Part shown: positions 1-5,563 of the stretch, piece after piece
Numbering within the stretch: the first letter of the stretch is position 1
Layout: the number at the start of each line of letters is the position of its first letter
Assembly: GCA_030628325.1 (NCBI GenBank)
Contig: DAOVRB010000007.1
Location: forward strand, 1-13,663
Direction of reading: 5' to 3'
Origin: Methanomicrobiaceae archaeon
GTDB lineage: Archaea; Halobacteriota; Methanomicrobia; Methanomicrobiales; Methanomicrobiaceae
DNA length: 13,663 nt
The notes under the pieces: model-generated
Told to the model about the DNA's origin: nothing
Databases searched by the model: none
Seen by the model: the letters and a program-made list of their open reading frames with translations, nothing else
Translations under genes and position numbers: made by a program

Positions 1-216
1 CAGCCTCCATGCATCCCTGCCCTTATAGAGCTGATGCGAAATTCCGGAGCTGCCTGTGCAGGTATGAGTTCATTTGGTCCTGCTCTGTATGCGATCGGTG
101 ATACCGGCATGAAAGAGGTAAAACAGTCAGTTAAGGACTATATGAGTGAAAATGGAGAAGGAGGAGAGGTCATCATTACTTCTGCGTGCAATACAGGGGC
201 ACAGGTGAGGGTCTGA
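1..216 (+). CDS. mptG: Beta-ribofuranosylaminobenzene 5'-phosphate synthase, C-terminal part (5' end outside window)
   Basis: Open from base 1 to a TGA at 214-216; only the last 71 residues are visible. They contain the GMSSFGPALYAIGD segment and end in GGEVIITSACNTGAQVRV, which I recognise as the C-terminal part of archaeal beta-RFAP synthases, members of the GHMP kinase superfamily. The enzyme condenses 4-hydroxybenzoate or p-aminobenzoate with phosphoribosyl diphosphate in the first committed step of methanopterin synthesis, so its presence points to a methanogen. The glycine-rich SSFGP loop is typical of the family. The N-terminal half, with the nucleotide/phosphate motifs, is outside the window, so another archaeal GHMP protein is possible. 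It is convergent with the binding-protein gene at 429-1595. Confidence 0.65.
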   Translation, partial: QPPCIPALIELMRNSGAACAGMSSFGPALYAIGDTGMKEVKQSVKDYMSENGEGGEVIITSACNTGAQVRV

Positions 217-428
217 GATCTGATGTATGGGTGTGGGGAGGAGGGGCGTAAGTCTGTCAAAATGAAGTTATAATTATCATCCCACTGAAACAAGATCAAT
301 GAAATTTATCCAGTGCATAATTCTTCATTCACACGACAAACACATTTTTTGAACTGATTACAAAACCATACTCCAAAACCCTGCTTTTCAGTTTTTAAAC
401 CAGTTCAGGTTCAGAAACACCATCCTCA
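217..428. other. Convergent intergenic region; possible T-tract terminator
   Basis: This 212-base gap separates two convergent genes. It holds a run of six T at 345-350, the kind of T-tract at which archaeal transcription can end, usable for the plus-strand mptG transcript. A 7-bp inverted pair (TGAACTG at 350-356, CAGTTCA at 401-407) surrounds an A/C-rich spacer, but the loop of 44 bases is long and the match may be chance. I see no gene in it. Confidence 0.3.
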
Positions 429-1595
429 TCAATGACTTCCCCCTCCTATTATCTCACTTCTTTTGATACGCTCCCACTTCCCGTTGTGGACCTTTAATAC
501 ATCATATGCAGGCGGAATATCACCGTTCTTGTCAAAGACTTTCGGACCGTTCACGCCGATGTGGCGAATATCACCCATCGCATCGCGGATCTTTTCTGCA
601 TCATACCCGCCGACATCTATCGCCTGTGATATCACTATCAATGTGTCATACCCATACGAGACAGGCCAGTTGACAGAATCATCAGACCCGAATTTCTCCC
701 TGTACTTCTCCAGAAAGTCATCAGAGAGGATCTGGTTTGACTGGATGGTTGCAACAAGCCCTTCTGAGTTTACTCCCGTGAGTCTGATCAGTTCGTCATT
801 CACAAGACCGTCCGAGCCAAACCAGACCGGATAAAGCCCCACATCTGCTGCCTGGTTAATGAGGCGTGCCGCTTCAGTTATATGATCTATCAGAAAAACC
901 GCTTCGACATCTCTCTCCTTCATCCTGAGGATTATCTCTGAAAAATCACTCTCTCCTTCTGAAAAACCCTCAACAAGAACGATCTCACCCCCGCTTTTTC
1001 CGTAACACTCAGTTATCACCTCTTTTAAGCCTTTCCCGTACTCGTTTTCAATGTAGAGCACTGCAACCCGTCTGACTTCAGGGTGCAGGATTAACATTAG
1101 TTTTGCAATCCCACGCCCCTGATAGCGATCAGAGGATATTGTCCTGAATACATAGTTTTTATAATCCGAAAGTTTCGGGTTTGTGGCTGCCGGTGATACA
1201 AGAACCACTCCCTTTTCCTCGGCAAGAGGAGCGATTGCCAGGGTATTTGAACTGGAAACAGTGCCGATGACAACAGGCACACGCCGGGAGAGATTTTCAA
1301 ACGCTGATATGGTCCTGTTCAGGTCACCCTCATTATCGATATAGATAACAGAGATTTCTGCACCATCTATCCCTCCACCCTCATTAACAGCTTCAACTGC
1401 CATGTCAATTCCATTCCGGAAATCCCTGCCATAATGCCCAAGATCACCTGAGAGCGGGAGGATCACACCCACCTCCAGTTTCTTCCCTTCAGGGTAGGAA
1501 TGATCGAATATTACCGGGAGGATGAGAAGAGATGCAAGCATGAATGCCGCTGCAGCGATCATTACATATTTTTCACGTTCGTGGCTTCCTGTCAT
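429..1595 (-). CDS. LivK-type periplasmic ligand-binding protein (Peripla_BP_6 family), membrane-anchored
   Basis: A 388-residue type I periplasmic binding protein of the branched-chain amino acid/amide receptor family. After a charged N-terminus comes one hydrophobic helix (about 11-30) with no lipobox cysteine, so it is an uncleaved anchor or a signal peptide. The mature domain starts LEVGVILPLSGDLGHYG (about 40-56). The ligand-site region GTVSSSNTLAIAP (111-123) followed by VSPAATNP (133-140) matches the family's SS...SPxAT pattern, which binds the carboxylate of amino or organic acids. Its ATG overlaps the stop of the upstream membrane-protein gene by ATGA, and a GGGGGA-rich purine stretch lies in front of it, so the two are very likely co-translated. 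No LivHMGF permease or ATPase genes are visible, so it probably serves the coupled membrane protein rather than a normal ABC importer. Family call sure; ligand unknown. Confidence 0.88.
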   Translation of the reverse strand: MTGSHEREKYVMIAAAAFMLASLLILPVIFDHSYPEGKKLEVGVILPLSGDLGHYGRDFRNGIDMAVEAVNEGGGIDGAEISVIYIDNEGDLNRTISAFENLSRRVPVVIGTVSSSNTLAIAPLAEEKGVVLVSPAATNPKLSDYKNYVFRTISSDRYQGRGIAKLMLILHPEVRRVAVLYIENEYGKGLKEVITECYGKSGGEIVLVEGFSEGESDFSEIILRMKERDVEAVFLIDHITEAARLINQAADVGLYPVWFGSDGLVNDELIRLTGVNSEGLVATIQSNQILSDDFLEKYREKFGSDDSVNWPVSYGYDTLIVISQAIDVGGYDAEKIRDAMGDIRHIGVNGPKVFDKNGDIPPAYDVLKVHNGKWERIKRSEIIGGGSH

Positions 1596-3532
1596 ACTCT
1601 CTCTTCCCCCTCTTTCTGTACTCTGCCTTCCCCCTCATTCTCTTCTCTGTCATCACTGCATATTTTCAGTCTGCAGTCAGAGATGAGATCTTTAAGATCT
1701 TCACCTTTCTCATCCAGTATATAGATGAAAAGAATCATTCCGAATACATTTACAGCCACCATGGGGAGCCATGCCGCACGGACGACTGAGATGAACTGTG
1801 CCACCGAAGGCATGGTTAACAGCGGAAAAATAATGAAGATATGGGTAGTTACCACAATAAAAGCCAGAAGACAGCCCCTGAAATATGTAATCTTTCCTTT
1901 CCAGTACTGCCCGGACAATCCGGAGATTATACCTGCAATGACTGTTGCAGCTGCACATGATAACCCGGTCCAGCCACCAAGTGAATACCTGTACGCCCCT
2001 CCTATGAGACCGGCAAGTGCACCGACGACCGGCCCTCCGATAAGACCTGCAACCATTGGCCCTAAGTCCCTGAAGTTGATGATGATGCCGTCAACGCCGA
2101 TACCCCTGTACGTCCCGTACACTGATATCGCCCCGAATATGAGAACCAGCCATGCCCTGTCAGTAAGATTTGTCTTTCCGACCAGGAATCTGTTAAAAAG
2201 CCCGGTTTTTGAGAAGGCAAAAATTATAATTCCGACAAGTGCGAGCCTCTCAATGAGCGGGAGTCCGTATGTAAGGAGCGCCTGTTCCATAAACAGGGCC
2301 ATTAACAGAAACAGGCTGCTTCCAACCACCATTACGAGAACCCAGAGCCTGGAACCCCTTGCATATTCGGGCAGTTTTGTATCCAGATAGATTAGTACGA
2401 AACCGAGCAGAGCAAACATTACTGATGCTGCTGCTGCGACATGCCTGATGAGAGCAGTCGGTTCACCGATCATGAAACCTGAGAATATTATAAGAGTGAA
2501 TGCAAGCAGTATTATACGGTACAGCTTTTTTTCACTCCATTTCACATCAAACGCTGATGTAAGTATTCCGGATATCGCACGTGCCCGGCCGTCCATGCCT
2601 GACATCACTGCACCAAAAAAAATCATAAAGCCAATTAAGAGAAAAACAGGAATTCCGTTTGGGATGTATGCAAGGACATAGAGGATCTGGGCGATGATGA
2701 AATCAGTGCTGAGATATTCTCCATGACCGATGTAGGAGGCACTAAACCCTGCAACGCCCAGTGACAGAAATATTGTGCTTACTATTGCAATGATTACGAA
2801 TGCAAGCCCCAGATCAAGATTTACGCTTTTTATATGTTTCCTGAAATATTCCTGACCATGGTTCTTTCCGATCTTTTCATGCAGCCAGACAGAGTACAGG
2901 AGAATGCTTAAACCCGACCCGACCGTGCCCATTAAGGCCATCACTTCGATGATTGCATTTTCCGGGATTTCAGGATTTAAACCATGCGCCATCGCATCGA
3001 AGGATATTGGAAATTCAAGGAGCGAAAACGCAATTCCTGTAAAGAGCAGGATAGCCATTATGATGATAATCTTTTCAAGGTTTTCGTAACTGTCTTTCCA
3101 GAGGAATACTACAATCAAAAGGACAGATATTATACCGATTACAACCGGCAGGTTGATACCTGGCAGGAGGTAGTCGAGAAAAATTCCACCCAGAAGAAGC
3201 ATGCCTGCAAATGCGAACATCTCAAGGAAATAGATGAACATTATTACAAGCACCCCCCAGTTGCGGGGCCCGGGGATCCTTCTCAGACCATCAAAGATCG
3301 TTTCACCGGTTGCAAGTGTGTACCGGGCAATTCCGTTTGCAAATGCAAACTTGAAACAGAGAGTTAATACTATTACCCACATCAGGGCATAGCCAAAATG
3401 TGCGCCTGCTTCAACAACCTCTGTAAGCCCGCTCTCCCCTGCCGTTTCGATTGCAAGCAGGAGACCGGGCCCTAAAAATAAGAGGTACTCTGAGAAGTAT
3501 TTTGATATTTTCTCTCTCACTTTTGAAAGCAT
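1592..3532 (-). CDS. Nramp-like transporter fused to a LytS/BtsS-type 5TMR sensory domain
   Basis: 646 residues from the ATG at 3532; a TTG at 3547 would add five, but a TATA-like box at 3552-3558 favours a leaderless ATG. Residues about 12-415 align with the Nramp/APC core: GPGLLLAI (21-28) and EAGAHFGYALMW (41-52) match Nramp helix 1 without gaps. The metal-binding DPGN is GESG here (32-35), and the helix-6 MPH position reads SGL (206-208), so classical Mn/Fe transport is doubtful. Residues about 418-607 are a 5TM-5TMR_LYT domain: RLALVGIIIFAFSKTGLF, then NFRD (R488), GLIGGPVVGALAGLIGGAYR (496-515) and YSLGGWTGLSC (516-526). Such domains normally sit on histidine kinases or GGDEF proteins and sense small molecules; none is attached here. 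A charged tail of about 39 residues follows, and the binding-protein gene overlaps by ATGA. Function unknown; a ligand-gated or ligand-sensing transporter is my inference. Confidence 0.8.
   Translation of the reverse strand: MLSKVREKISKYFSEYLLFLGPGLLLAIETAGESGLTEVVEAGAHFGYALMWVIVLTLCFKFAFANGIARYTLATGETIFDGLRRIPGPRNWGVLVIMFIYFLEMFAFAGMLLLGGIFLDYLLPGINLPVVIGIISVLLIVVFLWKDSYENLEKIIIIMAILLFTGIAFSLLEFPISFDAMAHGLNPEIPENAIIEVMALMGTVGSGLSILLYSVWLHEKIGKNHGQEYFRKHIKSVNLDLGLAFVIIAIVSTIFLSLGVAGFSASYIGHGEYLSTDFIIAQILYVLAYIPNGIPVFLLIGFMIFFGAVMSGMDGRARAISGILTSAFDVKWSEKKLYRIILLAFTLIIFSGFMIGEPTALIRHVAAAASVMFALLGFVLIYLDTKLPEYARGSRLWVLVMVVGSSLFLLMALFMEQALLTYGLPLIERLALVGIIIFAFSKTGLFNRFLVGKTNLTDRAWLVLIFGAISVYGTYRGIGVDGIIINFRDLGPMVAGLIGGPVVGALAGLIGGAYRYSLGGWTGLSCAAATVIAGIISGLSGQYWKGKITYFRGCLLAFIVVTTHIFIIFPLLTMPSVAQFISVVRAAWLPMVAVNVFGMILFIYILDEKGEDLKDLISDCRLKICSDDREENEGEGRVQKEGEERV
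1595..1636 (-). repeat. 24-bp tandem duplication of a purine-rich segment at the gene junction
   Basis: On the minus strand a purine-rich 18-base unit beginning GAGGGGGAAG occurs twice with a 24-base period (1619-1636 and 1595-1612, 16 of 18 identical). The downstream copy supplies the Shine-Dalgarno-like sequence and the start of the binding-protein gene. The upstream copy lies in the charged tail of the membrane protein, where it gives the repeated residues EGEGRV and EGEERV. The period is a multiple of three, so the frame is kept. Confidence 0.6.
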
Positions 3533-3551
3533 CTGGAAATTCCACAAATCG

Positions 3552-3558
3552 TTTTAAA
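3552..3558 (-). promoter_or_regulatory. TATA-like box ahead of the Nramp-5TMR gene
   Basis: The minus strand reads AATTTAAAAC over 3560-3551. With the usual archaeal distance of about 25 bases, transcription would begin close to 3530, at the ATG at 3532. This suggests a leaderless mRNA and argues against the TTG start at 3547. There is no convincing Shine-Dalgarno before either start. Inferred from spacing only. Confidence 0.35.
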
Positions 3559-3595
3559 TTATTCAGGCTCAAATCAGATATAATTGATCAGTTAA

Positions 3596-3614
3596 TTTTC
3601 CGGTGTCAGGAAAA
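3596..3614. repeat. 6-bp inverted repeat in the divergent intergenic region
   Basis: TTTTCC (3596-3601) and GGAAAA (3609-3614) form a perfect dyad around a 7-base spacer, about 60 bases upstream of the Nramp-5TMR start. It could be an operator for that operon. It is short enough to be chance. Confidence 0.25.
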
Positions 3615-3653
3615 GAATAACAGAAGTCTGACTGAATTTAAAAAATATCATAT

Positions 3654-3666
3654 AAGGCTGTTGCAC
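3654..3666 (+). repeat. Solitary copy of the AAGGCTGTTGCAC end sequence
   Basis: The 13 bases AAGGCTGTTGCAC recur exactly at 5371-5383, the left end of the inverted-repeat element at 5372-5523, in the same orientation. A second, inward-facing end was looked for near this copy and not found. It may be the scar of a deleted insertion element. A single exact 13-mer pair is expected about once by chance in a window this size, so the case rests on its match to the element ends. Confidence 0.35.
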
Positions 3667-3718
3667 CTGTTTATTCAGTCCGGTGTCTCACCTGTAATAT
3701 CCACACCGCCGCACGCAT

Positions 3719-3730
3719 CTGCATATGCAG
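3719..3730. repeat. 12-bp perfect palindrome in the intergenic region
   Basis: CTGCATATGCAG is a perfect palindrome in the 3533-3995 intergenic region, between the solitary repeat end and the peroxiredoxin control region. No role can be assigned; it is recorded because this region holds several dyads and no gene. Confidence 0.3.
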
Positions 3731-3785
3731 TGAACGGGTTCGTGCATTCTCTCCTGTAAATTGGGATAATAGTCAGCCGTCTGCC

Positions 3786-3825
3786 CTGTGAAGATTGTTC
3801 CTGTCTAAGGATTGAATCCTCACAG
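3786..3825 (+). promoter_or_regulatory. 11-bp dyad immediately upstream of a TATA-like box for the peroxiredoxin gene
   Basis: CTGTGAAGATT (3786-3796) and AATCCTCACAG (3815-3825) form an inverted repeat matching at 10 of 11 positions around an 18-base spacer. Three bases on comes the TATA-like ATTTATAG (3829-3836). Its position just upstream of TATA is where archaeal activators commonly bind. An alternative TATA-like ATTTAAG lies about 55 bases further on, near 3884-3890. The target regulator is unknown. Confidence 0.4.
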
Positions 3826-3965
3826 CAGATTTATAGGTTATGAAATCTGATAACTCGTATAGACAATTCATACATTGTGGTGGATGTATTTAAGGTCACA
3901 TTTACAGAAAGATCAGGACACTCCCTGTCGCTCCATCCTGATGCATGGCATATGTTTATCAAAGA

Positions 3966-3981
3966 TCTTTGGTACCAAAGA
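3966..3981 (+). promoter_or_regulatory. 16-bp perfect palindrome directly in front of the peroxiredoxin ribosome binding site
   Basis: TCTTTGGTACCAAAGA is a perfect 16-bp palindrome ending three bases before the AGAGGT ribosome binding site. As DNA it could bind a dimeric repressor; as RNA it could form a 6-bp stem with a GTAC loop next to the ribosome site. A second dyad in the same leader, ATCAGGA...TCCTGAT (about 3914-3944), adds to the impression of a controlled leader. Function inferred. Confidence 0.45.
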
Positions 3982-3983
3982 AA

Positions 3984-3989
3984 AGAGGT
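3984..3989 (+). promoter_or_regulatory. Ribosome binding site of the peroxiredoxin gene
   Basis: AGAGGT lies six bases before the ATG at 3996. It decides the start: an in-frame ATG at 3945 would add 17 residues not typical of the family and has no comparable site. Confidence 0.75.
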
Positions 3990-3995
3990 TGGAAG

Positions 3996-4640
3996 ATGGA
4001 AGAAGAAAAATGCACTACAATGCCAATTCTTGGCGAACCTGCTCCTGAATTCTCAGTTATAACTACTATGGGGCCAATTAATCTCTCTGATTATCGTGGC
4101 AAATGGGTGGTTCTGTTTTCACACCCGGCAGATTTCACGCCTGTCTGCACCACAGAGTTCATGGCTTTTGCAGGTGTGGCAGATGAACTTACAGAAATGA
4201 ATGTTCAGTTGATCGGTCTCTCTATTGACAGCGTTCATTCGCACCTTGCATGGGTAAGAAATGTGAAGGAAAAGATGGGTGTTGATATACCGTTCCCGAT
4301 CATTGCAGATCTTGATATGAAAGTGGCAAAGCTCTACGGTATGATCCACCCGGGCCAGAGCAACACAGCGACCATAAGAACAGTTTTTTTCATTGATCCT
4401 GAAGGTGTAATGAGAGCTATGATCTACTACCCGCTGTCAAACGGAAGGTATATTCCGGAGATCATCAGGCTGGTGAAAGCTCTCCAGACAAGTGATCAGT
4501 ATGGTGTTGCAACCCCTGCAAACTGGCAGCCAGGTGATAAAGTCGTTGTACCGCCCCCAAAAGACAAAGAGGAGATGGATAAGAGGCTTGATCAGGGATA
4601 TGACTGTAAAGACTGGTATCTCTGTTTTAAAGAGATCTGA
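3996..4640 (+). CDS. Archaeal AhpC/Prx6-type peroxiredoxin
   Basis: A 214-residue cytoplasmic thiol peroxidase that reduces hydrogen peroxide and alkyl hydroperoxides. The peroxidatic cysteine is C51 in HPADFTPVCTTEF (43-55); T48 and R128 (TIRTVFFID) complete the usual active site. Two further cysteines at the C-terminus, C204 and C210 in YDCKDWYLCFK, correspond to the extra pair of archaeal enzymes such as that of Aeropyrum pernix, where one acts as resolving cysteine. Length and order fit that group without gaps. Oxygen defence of this kind is expected in a strict anaerobe. The gene stands alone, divergent from the Nramp-5TMR operon, behind a leader of roughly 90-140 bases rich in dyads, so it is probably regulated. 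The electron donor is not encoded nearby. Confidence 0.95.
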   Translation: MEEEKCTTMPILGEPAPEFSVITTMGPINLSDYRGKWVVLFSHPADFTPVCTTEFMAFAGVADELTEMNVQLIGLSIDSVHSHLAWVRNVKEKMGVDIPFPIIADLDMKVAKLYGMIHPGQSNTATIRTVFFIDPEGVMRAMIYYPLSNGRYIPEIIRLVKALQTSDQYGVATPANWQPGDKVVVPPPKDKEEMDKRLDQGYDCKDWYLCFKEI

Positions 4641-4651
4641 ATTTTAAAATT
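4640..4651. terminator. AT-only 12-bp palindrome between convergent genes
   Basis: AATTTTAAAATT starts at the last base of the peroxiredoxin stop codon, with ATTTAT following. It lies in the 32-base gap to the convergent methyltransferase gene and could supply T-rich termination signals to both strands. Weak evidence. Confidence 0.3.
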
Positions 4652-4672
4652 ATTTATCTGCCGCAAACAAAT

Positions 4673-5341
4673 TCACTTAAACCCCACAACAACGCCATAT
4701 ATCCGGTTTTTGTAGGGTAATAACACATCCTTAAAGCCTGCGGATGCAAGTTTCCCGGTATAATCCAGGATTTTATCAAGATAAGCTGAATTATCCTCTC
4801 TCTTTTGAATCATCAAATCCGCTTCTTTATGTGAAAAACCGGAATTTATCATCTCCCGTCGCCACCATTTCATATTCAGATTCTCCTCATTCACACTTTC
4901 AGCTGCAAAAACATCCCCGTTTACAAAAACACCGCCTTTATTTAACGAATTATAAATTTTTGCGATAACAAAGGCCCGGTCCTCATCCGGCAGATGATGA
5001 AGGCAGAGTGTTGTCAATACAAGATCATAAAAGCCATCGCCCCAGACCTCCCTGAAATCACCGGTTATAAACTCAGCACCGGATAATTCCGGTTTTCCCT
5101 TTGCAACCTCAAGCATTCCCGGAGCCAGATCTATGCAGGTAATCTCCGCCTCCCCGTTCTTTTCAACAAGCATTGATGTAACAAATCCCGTACCGCTCCC
5201 TAATTCAAGAACCCTGATTTTTCCCTCAGACACAAATGAAAGAACAGACCCAAAAAAATCCCCTGCTGACGGAACGATTTTGATAATCATCCTCTCGTAT
5301 TCATTTTCAATACCATCAAAATGCTCTCTTCCCTTATCCAT
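4673..5341 (-). CDS. Class I SAM-dependent methyltransferase, substrate unknown
   Basis: 222 residues from the ATG at 5341, which has GGTG nine bases upstream. A GTG at 5383 would add 14 residues but lies inside a mobile-element-like terminal repeat, so it is disfavoured. The Rossmann-type domain (about 42-140) shows motif I VLELGSGTGF (44-53), an acidic residue ending strand 2 (D71 in ITCIDLAPGML), GDF (94-96) and the YDLVLTTLCLHHL strand-4 segment (105-117). This is the pattern of methyltransferase type 11/12/25 proteins that act on small molecules, quinones or RNA. The C-terminal 80 residues, with KWWRREMINSGFS, probably form the substrate lid and give no specificity that I recognise. The gene is convergent with the peroxiredoxin gene and has no operon partner. 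Confidence 0.85.
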   Translation of the reverse strand: MDKGREHFDGIENEYERMIIKIVPSAGDFFGSVLSFVSEGKIRVLELGSGTGFVTSMLVEKNGEAEITCIDLAPGMLEVAKGKPELSGAEFITGDFREVWGDGFYDLVLTTLCLHHLPDEDRAFVIAKIYNSLNKGGVFVNGDVFAAESVNEENLNMKWWRREMINSGFSHKEADLMIQKREDNSAYLDKILDYTGKLASAGFKDVLLPYKNRIYGVVVGFK

Positions 5342-5371
5342 AATAACACCAAAAAATGAAAATTGAATTAA

Positions 5372-5523
5372 AGGCTGTTGCACGAATAAAACCTGCCGGC
5401 TTATAAAGACAATCAGCCATATTCGGGTGACACTATAAGAAGAAAACCAAACATTCCAGAAATGTCTGGTTTTCGACTATAATTGCCCTTATTTTCCACA
5501 CTAAACTGTTTGTGCAACGGCCT
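5372..5523. mobile_element. 152-bp non-coding element with terminal inverted repeats (MITE-like or insertion-sequence remnant)
   Basis: The ends AGGCTGTTGCACGAA (5372-5386) and TTTGTGCAACGGCCT (5509-5523) are inverted repeats matching at 13 of 15 positions. Between them there is no meaningful ORF but a strong central hairpin (5443-5473). Short elements with such ends are typical of miniature or internally deleted insertion sequences, and GGCTGTTGCA-like ends are, from memory, found among archaeal insertion sequences. No clear target-site duplication is seen (left flank ATTAA, right flank CATCA), so it may be old. It lies between the 5' end of the methyltransferase gene and the 3' end of the metal-receptor gene. 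Confidence 0.5.
5443..5473. repeat. 13-bp-arm hairpin inside the inverted-repeat element
   Basis: AAAACCAAACATT (5443-5455) and AATGTCTGGTTTT (5461-5473) pair at 12 of 13 positions around the 5-base loop CCAGA. No T-tract follows on either strand beyond the four T of the arm. It may be a structural feature of the element or help end the importer transcript coming from the right. Confidence 0.6.
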
Positions 5524-5526
5524 CAT

Positions 5527-5563
5527 CAAACAGTGCGTGACCTTGAGAGGTCATACACGTTTT
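5527..5563. repeat. Repeat copy A: GTGYRTGA dyad at the 3' end of the importer operon
   Basis: This 37-base stretch shares its outer parts with copy B at 8750-8787: CAAACAGTGCGTGA (13 of 14 the same) and CATACACGTTTT (11 of 12 the same). The centres differ. The arms GTGCGTGA (5533-5540) and TCATACAC (5551-5558) are inverted with a 10-base spacer. In this copy the centre also pairs (TGACCT 5538-5543 with AGGTCA 5548-5553), making a hairpin that contains the stop codon of the receptor gene. It could act as an operator, a terminator or the border of an inserted block. Confidence 0.55.

Noticed and set aside
1725..2390. 221-codon plus-strand open frame
   Set aside because: It lies antisense inside the Nramp-5TMR gene, has no recognisable domain, and its composition is that of a mirrored hydrophobic gene.
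3545..3547. TTG start for the Nramp-5TMR protein
   Set aside because: It adds five residues without a ribosome site and would lie upstream of the transcript start predicted from the TATA-like box; the ATG at 3532 is simpler.
3451..3759. 102-codon plus-strand open frame across the divergent intergenic region
   Set aside because: It starts antisense within the Nramp-5TMR gene, has no recognisable domain, and crosses the dyads and the repeat end.
5342..5383. GTG-started extension of the methyltransferase
   Set aside because: The start lies in the terminal repeat of the 5372-5523 element and the extra residues do not belong to the domain; the ATG at 5341 has GGTG upstream.
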